A DNA stretch of 23,511 nucleotides from DATLTV01 sp035533375 (lineage in GTDB: Bacteria; Patescibacteriota; Minisyncoccia; UBA6257; 2-01-FULL-56-20): positions 1 to 23,511 of the forward strand of contig DATLTV010000018.1 of the NCBI GenBank assembly GCA_035533375.1, in the 5' to 3' direction. Shown piece by piece: positions 1 to 5,580 of this stretch. The translations under genes were made by a program, and so were the position numbers. Under the pieces are notes generated by a model, which saw only the letters and a list, made by a program, of their open reading frames with translations, had not been told where the DNA came from and ran no database searches. Positions within the stretch are counted from its first letter, which is position 1, and every line of letters begins with the position of its first letter.

Positions 1-1
1 A

Positions 2-253
2 AACTACACCGGTTTTTCCAACCTGGGAAAACTTGCGGAGGAGATTGTGCGGGGGATGAAACTCCTTGAAGAGCAGAGGCTGAAAGAAGCAAAAGCGGCG
101 ATTGTCATGCATCGCGACGAAATTATTATCGCGCTTGAAAAGAAGGAAAGGTTCATCACAACTTTGCCATGCGCATATCGGCTAATCATCACCGGGACCC
201 GGGAAGAGCCAAAAGCGCAATTCGATCCCTGCTCCGAAAATATGGTGGTATAA
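2..253 (+). CDS. C-terminal part of a protein of unknown function (5' end outside window)
   Basis: The reading frame is open from the left edge and ends at TAA 251-253, giving 83 visible residues. It is rich in charged residues. A Lys/Glu/Ala helix (KLLEEQRLKEAKAAI) suggests an amphipathic or coiled-coil stretch, and a hydrophobic RLIITGT segment follows. I recognise no domain. An internal ATG at 47 exists, but the frame has no stop upstream of it, so the true start is more likely beyond the window. A strong terminator follows after about 10 bases, which supports a real gene end. Function cannot be assigned. Confidence 0.5.
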   Translation, partial: NYTGFSNLGKLAEEIVRGMKLLEEQRLKEAKAAIVMHRDEIIIALEKKERFITTLPCAYRLIITGTREEPKAQFDPCSENMVV

Positions 254-262
254 CGATCTTAA

Positions 263-288
263 GGCCCTTCATCCGAGGGGCCGTTTTT
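263..288 (+). terminator. Rho-independent terminator
   Basis: A hairpin GGCCCTT-catccg-AGGGGCC is followed by GTTTTTCTT. It lies just after the TAA of the partial left-edge gene. Confidence 0.8.
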
Positions 289-342
289 CTTGCAAAAGCT
301 CATAGGCAAATGCGCACCGGCGTGGACGCTCTTCGAACCTTT

Positions 343-372
343 TTGGCCAATAAGTTAAGTGCGTGGTAACAT
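343..372 (+). promoter_or_regulatory. Possible promoter of the winged-helix gene
   Basis: TTGGCC at 343-348, an 18-base spacer and TAACAT at 367-372 match the sigma-70 boxes only moderately. The position upstream of the SD at 389-395 fits. Confidence 0.3.
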
Positions 373-400
373 GGGTGCAGTTCTCGATAAAGGAGTTTTC

Positions 401-1054
401 ATGAAACTACATCTGATCGCAGTTCCCGAAGATTGCCCCCGCGTGGATGCCCAGTCATTTTGTGGACGCATATATAAAGGCCAAGGCCCACAGCAACCGC
501 AGAACAGCAGCCGCGTTAAAACTACTTGCGGCGAAGAAGTGTTCTTCCGTCATTCGCTTGCAGCTGTGATGCAGGAGCAGCCGTGCGATTCCTCGGTATG
601 CACCTATTGCATTCATGCAATCGAAGCATTGCCCAAGAAAGCAAAAAGGCGTGTGCTCGCGGTCGTCCGGAAAAGCCTGGATGATAAGCTGGAAAAGTGG
701 GAGGCGGAAGCCCTTACTGCAGAAGAACTGAAGCGGCGTGTATACGCCCGCATTTTCCGCGAGCCGCTTTTCAGGATAAACGATATGGCCCATTCGATGG
801 GTCTCAAGCGAGAACAGATCGAACCACACGTGGCAACACTAGTCGAGAAAGGTGCTATCGAATTGACCACTCGGCCGGACGGACAGTGCTATTACCGGAC
901 CGAATCGGAAGCCTTTCGCTCGTTCGTCGATGAGGCGTTCGGGTATACGCGGGAAGACATGGAAAAGGACGACGTGGATGAAGTGGGGAGAATGTCCGAA
1001 CGGACTATTGCCAATGCTTTTGGAAAGCCTCGGAGAATCAAGCGTCGAAAATAG
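401..1054 (+). CDS. Cys-rich protein with a C-terminal winged-helix domain, unknown function
   Basis: The protein is 217 aa. I chose ATG 401 because AAAGGAG (389-395) lies 5 bases upstream; an in-frame ATG at 359 has no such site. The N-terminal third carries six cysteines (about C12, C21, C43, C62, C67, C70), including CTYC, which could bind a metal. A basic helical linker rich in Lys/Arg follows. Residues about 106-167 look like a winged helix: a helical turn (INDMAHSMGLKREQI), a recognition-type helix (HVATLVEKGAIEL) and a hairpin ending in YYRT. The C-terminal end is basic (PRRIKRRK). The layout suggests a DNA-binding regulator, but the family is not recognised. The gene is monocistronic, with its own terminator. 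Confidence 0.7.
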   Translation: MKLHLIAVPEDCPRVDAQSFCGRIYKGQGPQQPQNSSRVKTTCGEEVFFRHSLAAVMQEQPCDSSVCTYCIHAIEALPKKAKRRVLAVVRKSLDDKLEKWEAEALTAEELKRRVYARIFREPLFRINDMAHSMGLKREQIEPHVATLVEKGAIELTTRPDGQCYYRTESEAFRSFVDEAFGYTREDMEKDDVDEVGRMSERTIANAFGKPRRIKRRK

Positions 1055-1061
1055 AATTGTG

Positions 1062-1091
1062 CCGCATGTGAATCATGCGGCTTTTTTATTT
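1062..1091 (+). terminator. Rho-independent terminator
   Basis: A perfect 7-bp stem CCGCATG-tgaat-CATGCGG is followed by CTTTTTTATTTT, just after the TAG of the winged-helix gene. The rest of the gap to 1224 shows no gene, only a tRNA T-loop-like fragment at about 1096-1118. Confidence 0.9.
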
Positions 1092-1224
1092 TGTGCGCGG
1101 GACAGGATTCGAACGATCATGCCATGTCCAATTCCTGAACACATATCGTTTCGATGAATCGAGTATTTTTCACAATTATTTCTTACGTCACGCTACATTC
1201 TGCATATTTAATTTCTGAACAGAC

Positions 1225-1251
1225 GAAAAAAGCCCCGATGTTCTCGGAGCT
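1225..1251 (-). terminator. Terminator of the ribosomal protein operon
   Basis: On the minus strand, GCTCCGA-gaaca-TCGGGGC is followed by TTTTTTCG. It lies about 27 bases past the rpsI stop and closes the operon. Confidence 0.85.
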
Positions 1252-1278
1252 TTTTCGGCGCGTACAAATTCTGTACGC

Positions 1279-1758
1279 TCAGCGTTTCGCCCACTGGGGC
1301 GCTCTCCTGGCTTTCTTGAGACCGTACTTCTTGCGTTCCACCATGCGAGGATCGCGGGTGAGGAAACCGAGCTTGTGCAGTCGACGTTCAAGATCGGGAT
1401 TTTTCAGGGCAAGCGCGCGTGCAAGGCCGAGCCGCACTGCTTCCGCCTGAGCTTTGACGCCGCCGCCCGCGACGTGCGCGGAAACGCCGAACGCCGTTTC
1501 AAGCTTGAGCTTTTCGAAAGGCGCCATGACAACGGATTCGAGGCGCGGCAAAGGGAAATATTTCTTGAGAGTCTCGCCGTTCACGAAAAAGTGCGTCTCG
1601 CCCTGCGTCACACGCACGCGCGCAACCGCGGTTTTTCTGCGGCCGATGCCTTCGACATACCGTTCCATTTTTTTCGGCGGCACGGCGTGCGCTTCCTTCA
1701 CGGACGCTTCTTTCGCGTGAGCCGCCGCTTTTTTTACCGGTTCTTTTTTTGTAGGCAT
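1279..1758 (-). CDS. rpsI: 30S ribosomal protein S9
   Basis: This is a 159-aa S9 protein of the 30S head; in this family the C-terminal tail reaches the P site. The core starts at RYVEGIGRRKTAVARVRV and ends with the diagnostic KKARRAPQWAKR. A Lys/Ala-rich N-terminal extension of about 30 residues makes it longer than the usual 130 aa. I chose the ATG at 1758 (MPTKKEPV) because the longer frame would run into rplM. It begins 5 bases after the rplM stop without a clear SD, so translational coupling is likely. It is the last gene of the operon, followed by a terminator. Confidence 0.95.
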   Translation of the reverse strand: MPTKKEPVKKAAAHAKEASVKEAHAVPPKKMERYVEGIGRRKTAVARVRVTQGETHFFVNGETLKKYFPLPRLESVVMAPFEKLKLETAFGVSAHVAGGGVKAQAEAVRLGLARALALKNPDLERRLHKLGFLTRDPRMVERKKYGLKKARRAPQWAKR

Positions 1759-1763
1759 GGAAA

Positions 1764-2111
1764 TTATTTGCTGTCGACAAAGATGAGATTTTTCATCCTT
1801 TTCTGATTCAAGGCATTCTTCGGGAGCATGTGGCGCACGGCGTTCCGAACCACCCACTTCGGATCTTTCGTCATCGCTTCGTCGAAGGTCTTTTCCTTCA
1901 CATGGCCCACATAGCCGGTATGGCGGTAGTACACTTTATCCCTGCCTTTCGCGCCGCTCACTTTCACTTTTTTGTAATTAGTAAGATAGACTTTATCGGA
2001 ACCGACAAGGCGCGGCTCGTACTTCGCGCTTTTCTTGCCTTGCAAAACCGCCGCGATCTCCGTGGCCAAACGTCCTAAAATTTTTTTGTCCGCATCAATA
2101 TGATAATCCAT
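1764..2111 (-). CDS. rplM: 50S ribosomal protein L13
   Basis: This is a 115-aa L13 protein, a 50S assembly-initiator protein. Recognisable blocks are DADKKILGRLATEIA, the KVYYRHTGYVGH block, and VRNAVRHMLPKN near the end. It is about 25 residues shorter than the usual 140-142 aa: the C-terminal extension after the KNALNQKRMKNL block is reduced. It is paired with rpsI as in most bacteria. The upstream spacer carries a palindromic repeat instead of a recognisable SD. Confidence 0.95.
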   Translation of the reverse strand: MDYHIDADKKILGRLATEIAAVLQGKKSAKYEPRLVGSDKVYLTNYKKVKVSGAKGRDKVYYRHTGYVGHVKEKTFDEAMTKDPKWVVRNAVRHMLPKNALNQKRMKNLIFVDSK

Positions 2112-2120
2112 TGAATTTCA

Positions 2121-2203
2121 GCTCGTTGGCTCGTTGGCTCTTTGGCTCATTAGCAAATCATTTTTTGTCTGACTGGCTAACGAACCAACGAGCGAACGGG
2201 CCA
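2121..2203. repeat. Palindromic GCTCGTTGGC-type spacer repeat (copy 1)
   Basis: The left arm has tandem CTCGTTGG/CTCTTTGG/CTCATTAG units. A short AT-rich centre (AAATCATTTTTTGTC) follows, then a complementary arm with GGCTAACGAACCAACGAGCG. It fills the rplQ-rplM spacer and shares its architecture with the copies at 4104 and 4625. It shares the exact 12-mer GCTCATTAGCAA with a repeat inside the histidine kinase gene. Confidence 0.75.
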
Positions 2204-2215
2204 AGGAATTTGATC

Positions 2216-2569
2216 TTATACGAATTCTATCGCCGCCGTCCTTGATCCGTCCCTTTTCCTCGCTTTCGCGAGCTTCGTGATGCGCAAGTAGCCGCCCGGA
2301 CGCCCGGCGTATTTCGGCCCGAGCTCATGGTACAGCTTTTCCGCGATGTCCGTATTGTGCACGCGCGAAATGATCAAGCGGCGCGAGGCGAGCGTCTGCC
2401 GCTTCGCGAGCGTCACGAGCTTCTCGACGATGGGGCGCACGGCTTTCGCCCGCGTCTCCGTCGTCTCGATTCTGCCCGCGCGCACAAGATCGTTCGCGAG
2501 GTTGCGCAGGAACGCCGCGCGCTGGCCCTTTAATCTGCCGAATTTTTTACCTTTCTTTAAGTGCCTCAT
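2216..2569 (-). CDS. rplQ: 50S ribosomal protein L17
   Basis: This is a 117-aa L17 protein of the 50S subunit, the usual length. The start MRHLKKGKKFGR, the helix block AFLRNLANDLVRAGRIETTETRAK and the end YLRITKLAKARKRDGS are diagnostic. It follows rpoA, the conserved order of the alpha operon. No SD is visible. The 66-base spacer to rpoA is occupied by the TTCGCGAA palindrome element. Confidence 0.96.
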   Translation of the reverse strand: MRHLKKGKKFGRLKGQRAAFLRNLANDLVRAGRIETTETRAKAVRPIVEKLVTLAKRQTLASRRLIISRVHNTDIAEKLYHELGPKYAGRPGGYLRITKLAKARKRDGSRTAAIEFV

Positions 2570-2580
2570 AGTCGCTAAGT

Positions 2581-2636
2581 AATCTCGAATATAATTCGCG
2601 AATATTCGCGAATCGCATTCGGGATCGATTGGAGAT
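2581..2636. repeat. TTCGCGAATATTCGCGAA palindrome element (copy 1)
   Basis: The perfect 20-bp palindrome ATTCGCGAATATTCGCGAAT lies at 2594-2613. It is preceded by AATCTCGAATAT and followed by GATCGATTGGAGATT, so the element ends are themselves inverted (AATCTC/GAGATT). An almost identical block lies at 5216. The element overlaps the very end of rpoA and fills the spacer before rplQ. Confidence 0.8.
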
Positions 2637-3400
2637 TATTCTTTCTTCGCCTTTGCCTTTTTCTTCGGCGCTTCGGCGGCGGACGGTTTCTCCGATTCGA
2701 AGTCCTGCACGGCGACCCCCGCGATCTTCTCGAAGTGATCCTTGAGGATATTTGTCGACTTATGGAGCGCCGAGGACGGGCTCACCGTACCGTCGGTCTC
2801 TACCTCGAGGCGCAGACGGTTGTAATCGGTGCGGTCGCCGACGCGCATATTCTCCATCGTGTAGTTCACTTTCTGCACGGGCGAGAAAATGGCGTCGATC
2901 GCGATCGTACCGATCGCAAGGCGGCCTTCTTTCCGAGATTCCACCGGCGAATAACCCAATCCCCGCTCCACCTTGATCTCGATGTCGAGTTCGGCATCCT
3001 TCGAGGTAAGCGTCGCGAGCGGCTCATCGGGATTCATGATCAGGACGTCGGAATTCGTTTCGATATCCTGCGCCGTCACGGTCTTCTGCCCTTTCGCCTT
3101 GAGGGTCAGGGTCTGCGGTTCGTCCGTGTGCATGCGGAAACGGATCTTTTTGAAATTAAGCGACAACTCGACCAGGTCCTCCTTCACGTTCGGAAGCGTC
3201 GAAAATTCGTGCGAAGCATTCTTGATCTTCACTTCCGTCACGGCCGCGCCGGGGAGCGAAGAAAGAAGCGCGCGCCGCAAGGCGTTCCCGATCGTGAGCC
3301 CGTAGCCCGCGAACAATCCTTCGATCTCGAAGACGCCCTTTTTCGAGTCTTCGGAAACGGTTTTGATATTGACGGTGGAGCTGAGGTAGGAGAATTCCAT
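2636..3400 (-). CDS. rpoA: DNA-directed RNA polymerase alpha subunit, without C-terminal domain
   Basis: This is a 254-aa alpha subunit. The N-terminal assembly domain is intact: LTIGNALRRALLSSLPG (the dimer/beta-binding helix), the insert domain, then NYTMENMRVGDRTDYNRLRLEVETDGTV split over the usual positions. After about residue 225 it ends in a Lys/Ala/Glu tail (APKKKAKAKKE), where other bacteria have a linker plus an alpha-CTD of about 80 residues (usual total 310-330 aa). The stop is followed directly by the repeat element. Promoter UP-element and activator contacts of the classic kind should therefore be absent. It lies between rpsD and rplQ, as expected. Confidence 0.96.
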   Translation of the reverse strand: MEFSYLSSTVNIKTVSEDSKKGVFEIEGLFAGYGLTIGNALRRALLSSLPGAAVTEVKIKNASHEFSTLPNVKEDLVELSLNFKKIRFRMHTDEPQTLTLKAKGQKTVTAQDIETNSDVLIMNPDEPLATLTSKDAELDIEIKVERGLGYSPVESRKEGRLAIGTIAIDAIFSPVQKVNYTMENMRVGDRTDYNRLRLEVETDGTVSPSSALHKSTNILKDHFEKIAGVAVQDFESEKPSAAEAPKKKAKAKKE

Positions 3401-3436
3401 TGTATTGGATTATTTATATTGCGTTAGTTATTTGAA

Positions 3437-3465
3437 AGCATGGATCCCGGCCTTCGCCGGAATGA
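3437..3465. repeat. Dispersed GGATCCCGG-TTCGCC-GG repeat
   Basis: AGCATGGATCCCGGCCTTCG and its continuation CCGGAATGAC form a short hairpin (CCGGccttcgCCGG). Close relatives occur at 12749, 16934-17042 and 19358-19464. It lies in the rpsD-rpoA spacer. Confidence 0.7.
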
Positions 3466-3489
3466 CGAATCGCTTTGCGATTCGTCATT
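3461..3489. repeat. Hairpin overlapping the rpsD stop codon
   Basis: A near-perfect inverted repeat, AATGACGAATCGC-ttt-GCGATTCGTCATT. It covers the rpsD stop at 3485-3487 and directly abuts the dispersed repeat at 3437. There is no U-tract on the minus strand, so it resembles a 3'-end stabiliser or attenuator more than a full terminator. Confidence 0.7.
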
Positions 3490-4102
3490 TTGAGAATGAT
3501 TCGACGACGAGGTTCGCTTCGAACGGAATCGACTCTTCCGGCGGCGAAAGCACTCTGCCTTCGAGCTTTGCCGCGTCGAGATGTAGCCAGGCCGGCGGTT
3601 CGAATTTCTTGAGCACTTCCATGCGCTTCACGAACAATTGCTTCGATCCCGATTCAGCGCGCACGCCGATCACGTCGCCTTTTTTCACGAGAAATCCCGG
3701 CGAACGCACGCGGCCGCCGTTCACCATGATGTGCCCCTGGACGATGAGCTGTCTCGCGGCGCCACGTGAAGGCGCGAACCCAAGGCGAAAAATAGCATTA
3801 TCGAGCCGACGCTCCAAAAACTCCACGATCTTCAGCGCGGACGAACCTTTCGCTTTTGAGGCGCGGCGGAAAACGTTCCGCAGACCGCGCTCGCCGACGC
3901 CGTAGCTCACTTTAAATTTCTGCTTTTCTTTGAGCTGCAAACCGAATTCGGAAGGAGTCTTGCGGCGCGCTTTGGGACCGTGCATGCCGGGCTTGTACGG
4001 CTTGCGGACCGCTGCGCATTTCGGCGAAGCGCAACGCTCGCCTTTCAGGTTAAGGCGTTCGCCGAGAGAGCGTTCTTTTTTTTCTTTGGGTCCGCGGTAC
4101 AT
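3485..4102 (-). CDS. rpsD: 30S ribosomal protein S4
   Basis: This is a 205-aa S4 protein, a primary 16S-rRNA binder of the 30S body; the usual length is 200-210 aa. It starts MYRGPKEKKERSLGERL. It has a Cys pair (C24, C29; RCASPKC) in the N-terminal domain and KPYKPGMHG. It contains the S4 RNA-binding domain (RRLDNAIFRLGFAPSRGAAR, VQGHIMVNGGRV). The frame stays open to 4144, but that extension (MAYEPAWLTSL) is encoded by a GCTYGTAAGCC-type repeat, so I place the start at 4102. No SD is visible. Confidence 0.95.
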   Translation of the reverse strand: MYRGPKEKKERSLGERLNLKGERCASPKCAAVRKPYKPGMHGPKARRKTPSEFGLQLKEKQKFKVSYGVGERGLRNVFRRASKAKGSSALKIVEFLERRLDNAIFRLGFAPSRGAARQLIVQGHIMVNGGRVRSPGFLVKKGDVIGVRAESGSKQLFVKRMEVLKKFEPPAWLHLDAAKLEGRVLSPPEESIPFEANLVVESFSK

Positions 4103-4103
4103 G

Positions 4104-4142
4104 GTAGTTCGTAAGCTTGTAAGCCAGGCCGGCTCATAAGCC
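4104..4142. repeat. Palindromic GCTTGTAAGCC-type spacer repeat (copy 3)
   Basis: TTCGTAAGCTTGTAAGCC and GGCTCATAAGCC are opposed arms around CAGGCC. AATGATTGAT follows, similar to TTTGATTGAT in copy 2. It fills the leader of rpsD. Confidence 0.6.
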
Positions 4143-4183
4143 AATGATTGATATTATATAGTGTTTCCCGAAAAAAGACAAAT

Positions 4184-4618
4184 TTAGACCCTCCTTACTT
4201 TCGGCGGCCGTGGGCCGTTATGCGGAATGGGGGTTGCGTCTTTGATGGCGGTGATGTCGAATCCCTGGTTAATGAGCGAACGCACCGCGGAATCGCGGCC
4301 GCCGCCCACGCCTTTTACAATGACTTCGATGCGGTTCGGGCCCGTGGTTTTGAGCTTCTCCGCGATGGTCGCGATGACTTTGGAAGACGCGAAAGGCGTC
4401 GCTTTCCGCGGCCCTGCGAATCCAAGCGCGCCCGCCGAGGACCAGGCAAGCACATTCCCCGTGAGGTCCGTTACCGTGACGACCGTATTATTATAGGAAG
4501 CGTTCACATACACCCTCCCCTCCTCCACCTTTTTCGATTTTTTCTGGGCCGAAGCCGGTGCCGCGCCTTGCGCCGCCGCTTCCGTCCCCGGTTGTTCTTT
4601 TATTTTCTTTTTTCCCAT
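4184..4618 (-). CDS. rpsK: 30S ribosomal protein S11
   Basis: This is a 144-aa S11 protein of the 30S platform. The core runs from GRVYVNASYNNTVVTVTDL through AGALGFAGPRKATPFASS to the diagnostic end DATPIPHNGPRPPKVRRV. About 30 residues of Ala/Gln/Lys-rich extension precede it, so it is slightly longer than the usual 127-130 aa. It sits between rpsM and rpsD, as in the standard alpha operon. Confidence 0.97.
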   Translation of the reverse strand: MGKKKIKEQPGTEAAAQGAAPASAQKKSKKVEEGRVYVNASYNNTVVTVTDLTGNVLAWSSAGALGFAGPRKATPFASSKVIATIAEKLKTTGPNRIEVIVKGVGGGRDSAVRSLINQGFDITAIKDATPIPHNGPRPPKVRRV

Positions 4619-4624
4619 AATGTT

Positions 4625-4710
4625 TAGCTCTATGCTCGTGAGCTCTTAAGCTCGTAAGTAAATCATCGACTTTGATTGATCCACTTACGAGCTTACGAGC
4701 TTACGAGCTT
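4625..4710. repeat. Palindromic AGCTCGTAAG-type spacer repeat (copy 2)
   Basis: The left arm has AGCTCTTAAGCTCGTAAG. The right arm has three tandem ACTTACGAGCTTACGAGCTT-type units. The centre carries AAATCATCGACTTTGATTGAT. The arms are complementary, so the rpsM-rpsK spacer RNA should form a long hairpin. Same design as the copy at 2121. Confidence 0.8.
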
Positions 4711-4714
4711 ATTT

Positions 4715-5098
4715 TTACTTAAGGTCGACTTTCCGTTTTCCGCTGCCCGCCGTTTTCCTTACGTTCCCGCGAACCGTGCGGGAATTCGTCCGCGTGCGCT
4801 GGCCGCGCACCGGAAGCTTCCGCAGATGCCGCGTGCCGCGATAAGTTTTCAGGTCTTTGAGCCGCTGGATGTTCGTCTTGATAATCTGGCGCAGCTCGCC
4901 TTCCACGGCATGCACTTTTTCCGTCGCGCCCTGGATGCGCTGGATCTCTTCCGCGGTCAGTTCCTTCGCGCGCTTGTTCACGTCGATCTTCGCCACGCCC
5001 AGAATCTTCCGGCTCGTCGAATGGCCGATGCCGTAAATATAGGTAAGCGAAATTTCGATTCGCTTGTTGTCGGGAATGTTGATGCCGAAGATTCTCAT
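4715..5098 (-). CDS. rpsM: 30S ribosomal protein S13
   Basis: This is a 127-aa S13 protein of the 30S head, contacting tRNA and 50S bridges. It starts RIFGINIPDNKRIEISLTYI and has the H2TH-type helices (YGIGHSTSRKILG). The conserved tail is TYRGTRHLRKLPVRGQRTRT followed by a basic end (VRKTAGSGKRKVDLK). The start codon is 1 base after the rpmJ stop, so coupling to rpmJ translation is likely. Confidence 0.97.
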   Translation of the reverse strand: MRIFGINIPDNKRIEISLTYIYGIGHSTSRKILGVAKIDVNKRAKELTAEEIQRIQGATEKVHAVEGELRQIIKTNIQRLKDLKTYRGTRHLRKLPVRGQRTRTNSRTVRGNVRKTAGSGKRKVDLK

Positions 5099-5099
5099 G

Positions 5100-5213
5100 T
5101 TATCCTTGACGTTGTTTGTGTTTGGGGTTCACGCACAAAATATACACGCGTCCTTTACGCTTCACTACCTGACAATGATTGCAGATTTTTTTTACCGAAC
5201 TGCGTACTTTCAT
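5100..5213 (-). CDS. rpmJ: 50S ribosomal protein L36
   Basis: This is a 37-aa protein read directly from the sequence: it starts MKVRSSVKKICNHCQVVKRK and ends ILCVNPKHKQRQG. The zinc-ribbon ligands C11, C14, C27 and H32 are all present, so this is the zinc-binding (C+) type of L36. Its place between infA and rpsM is the standard one. The gene is easily missed because of its length. The spacer to infA holds the second TTCGCGAA palindrome element. Confidence 0.96.
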   Translation of the reverse strand: MKVRSSVKKICNHCQVVKRKGRVYILCVNPKHKQRQG

Positions 5214-5215
5214 AA

Positions 5216-5275
5216 AATCTCGAATATATTCTCTAATGTATTCGCGAATATTCGCGAATCGTTTTCGCGATTGAT
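5216..5275. repeat. TTCGCGAATATTCGCGAA palindrome element (copy 2)
   Basis: It begins with the same AATCTCGAATAT as copy 1. The identical 20-bp palindrome ATTCGCGAATATTCGCGAAT lies at 5240-5259, and further TTCGCGA half-sites follow (TTTTCGCGATTGATTCGCGA). It fills the infA-rpmJ spacer. Confidence 0.8.
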
Positions 5276-5282
5276 TCGCGAC

Positions 5283-5486
5283 CTATAATCTCCTTACTAT
5301 TCTCCCTTTTTCCCCGTCGGGGGCGACTTCGATGAGCACGCGATCGCCGGGAAGAACGCGGATGTTGTGGATCTTCATTTTGCCGGCCAAATGCGCCAAC
5401 ACTTCGCCTTCGGGTTTCGCTTTGAGCGATACCCTAAAAAGAAGTCCGGGCAATGCCTCTTTGACGATGCCTTCTTCCGCGACCAT
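5283..5486 (-). CDS. infA: Translation initiation factor IF-1
   Basis: This is a 67-aa OB-fold protein that binds the 30S A site during initiation. Diagnostic blocks are GIVKEALPGLLFRVSL, AHLAGKMKIHNIRVLPGDRV and the end GRIVRRL. Length is close to the usual 71-73 aa. It is the first gene of the operon: a consensus-like promoter lies about 50 bases upstream, and no adk/map/secY genes precede it, so the alpha operon here is separate from the spc operon. Confidence 0.95.
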   Translation of the reverse strand: MVAEEGIVKEALPGLLFRVSLKAKPEGEVLAHLAGKMKIHNIRVLPGDRVLIEVAPDGEKGRIVRRL

Positions 5487-5539
5487 TCTTATATTCCGAC
5501 TTCTATCTGAGGTACAAGGGTCATGTGCTGATGGGTATA

Positions 5540-5568
5540 AGTGTAGCGGAAGAGCATTCCCGAGTCAA
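5540..5568 (-). promoter_or_regulatory. Promoter of the infA-rpsI ribosomal operon
   Basis: On the minus strand, TTGACT (5563-5568), a 17-base spacer and TACACT (5540-5545). The predicted start at about 5533 leaves a leader of about 47 bases before infA. Confidence 0.7.
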
Positions 5569-5580
5569 GGGGCGTCAGAG

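Noticed and set aside
1094..1190. A tRNA gene or pseudogene on the minus strand, suggested by GATTCGAAC and a GCGCGGGA-like end.
   Set aside because: Only a T-loop-like string is present. The T stem around it does not pair, and no matching acceptor, D or anticodon arm exists upstream.
1759..1857. A 33-residue N-terminal extension of S9.
   Set aside because: It would overlap the end of rplM, and its residues do not resemble S9.
2121..2203. CRISPR-like array from the tandem short units in the ribosomal spacers.
   Set aside because: Units are 8-10 bases, without spacers, and arranged as opposed arms of a hairpin. No cas gene is in the window.
4103..4144. A 14-residue N-terminal extension of S4.
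   Set aside because: The codons come from a palindromic spacer repeat, and the family starts at MYRGPKEKK.
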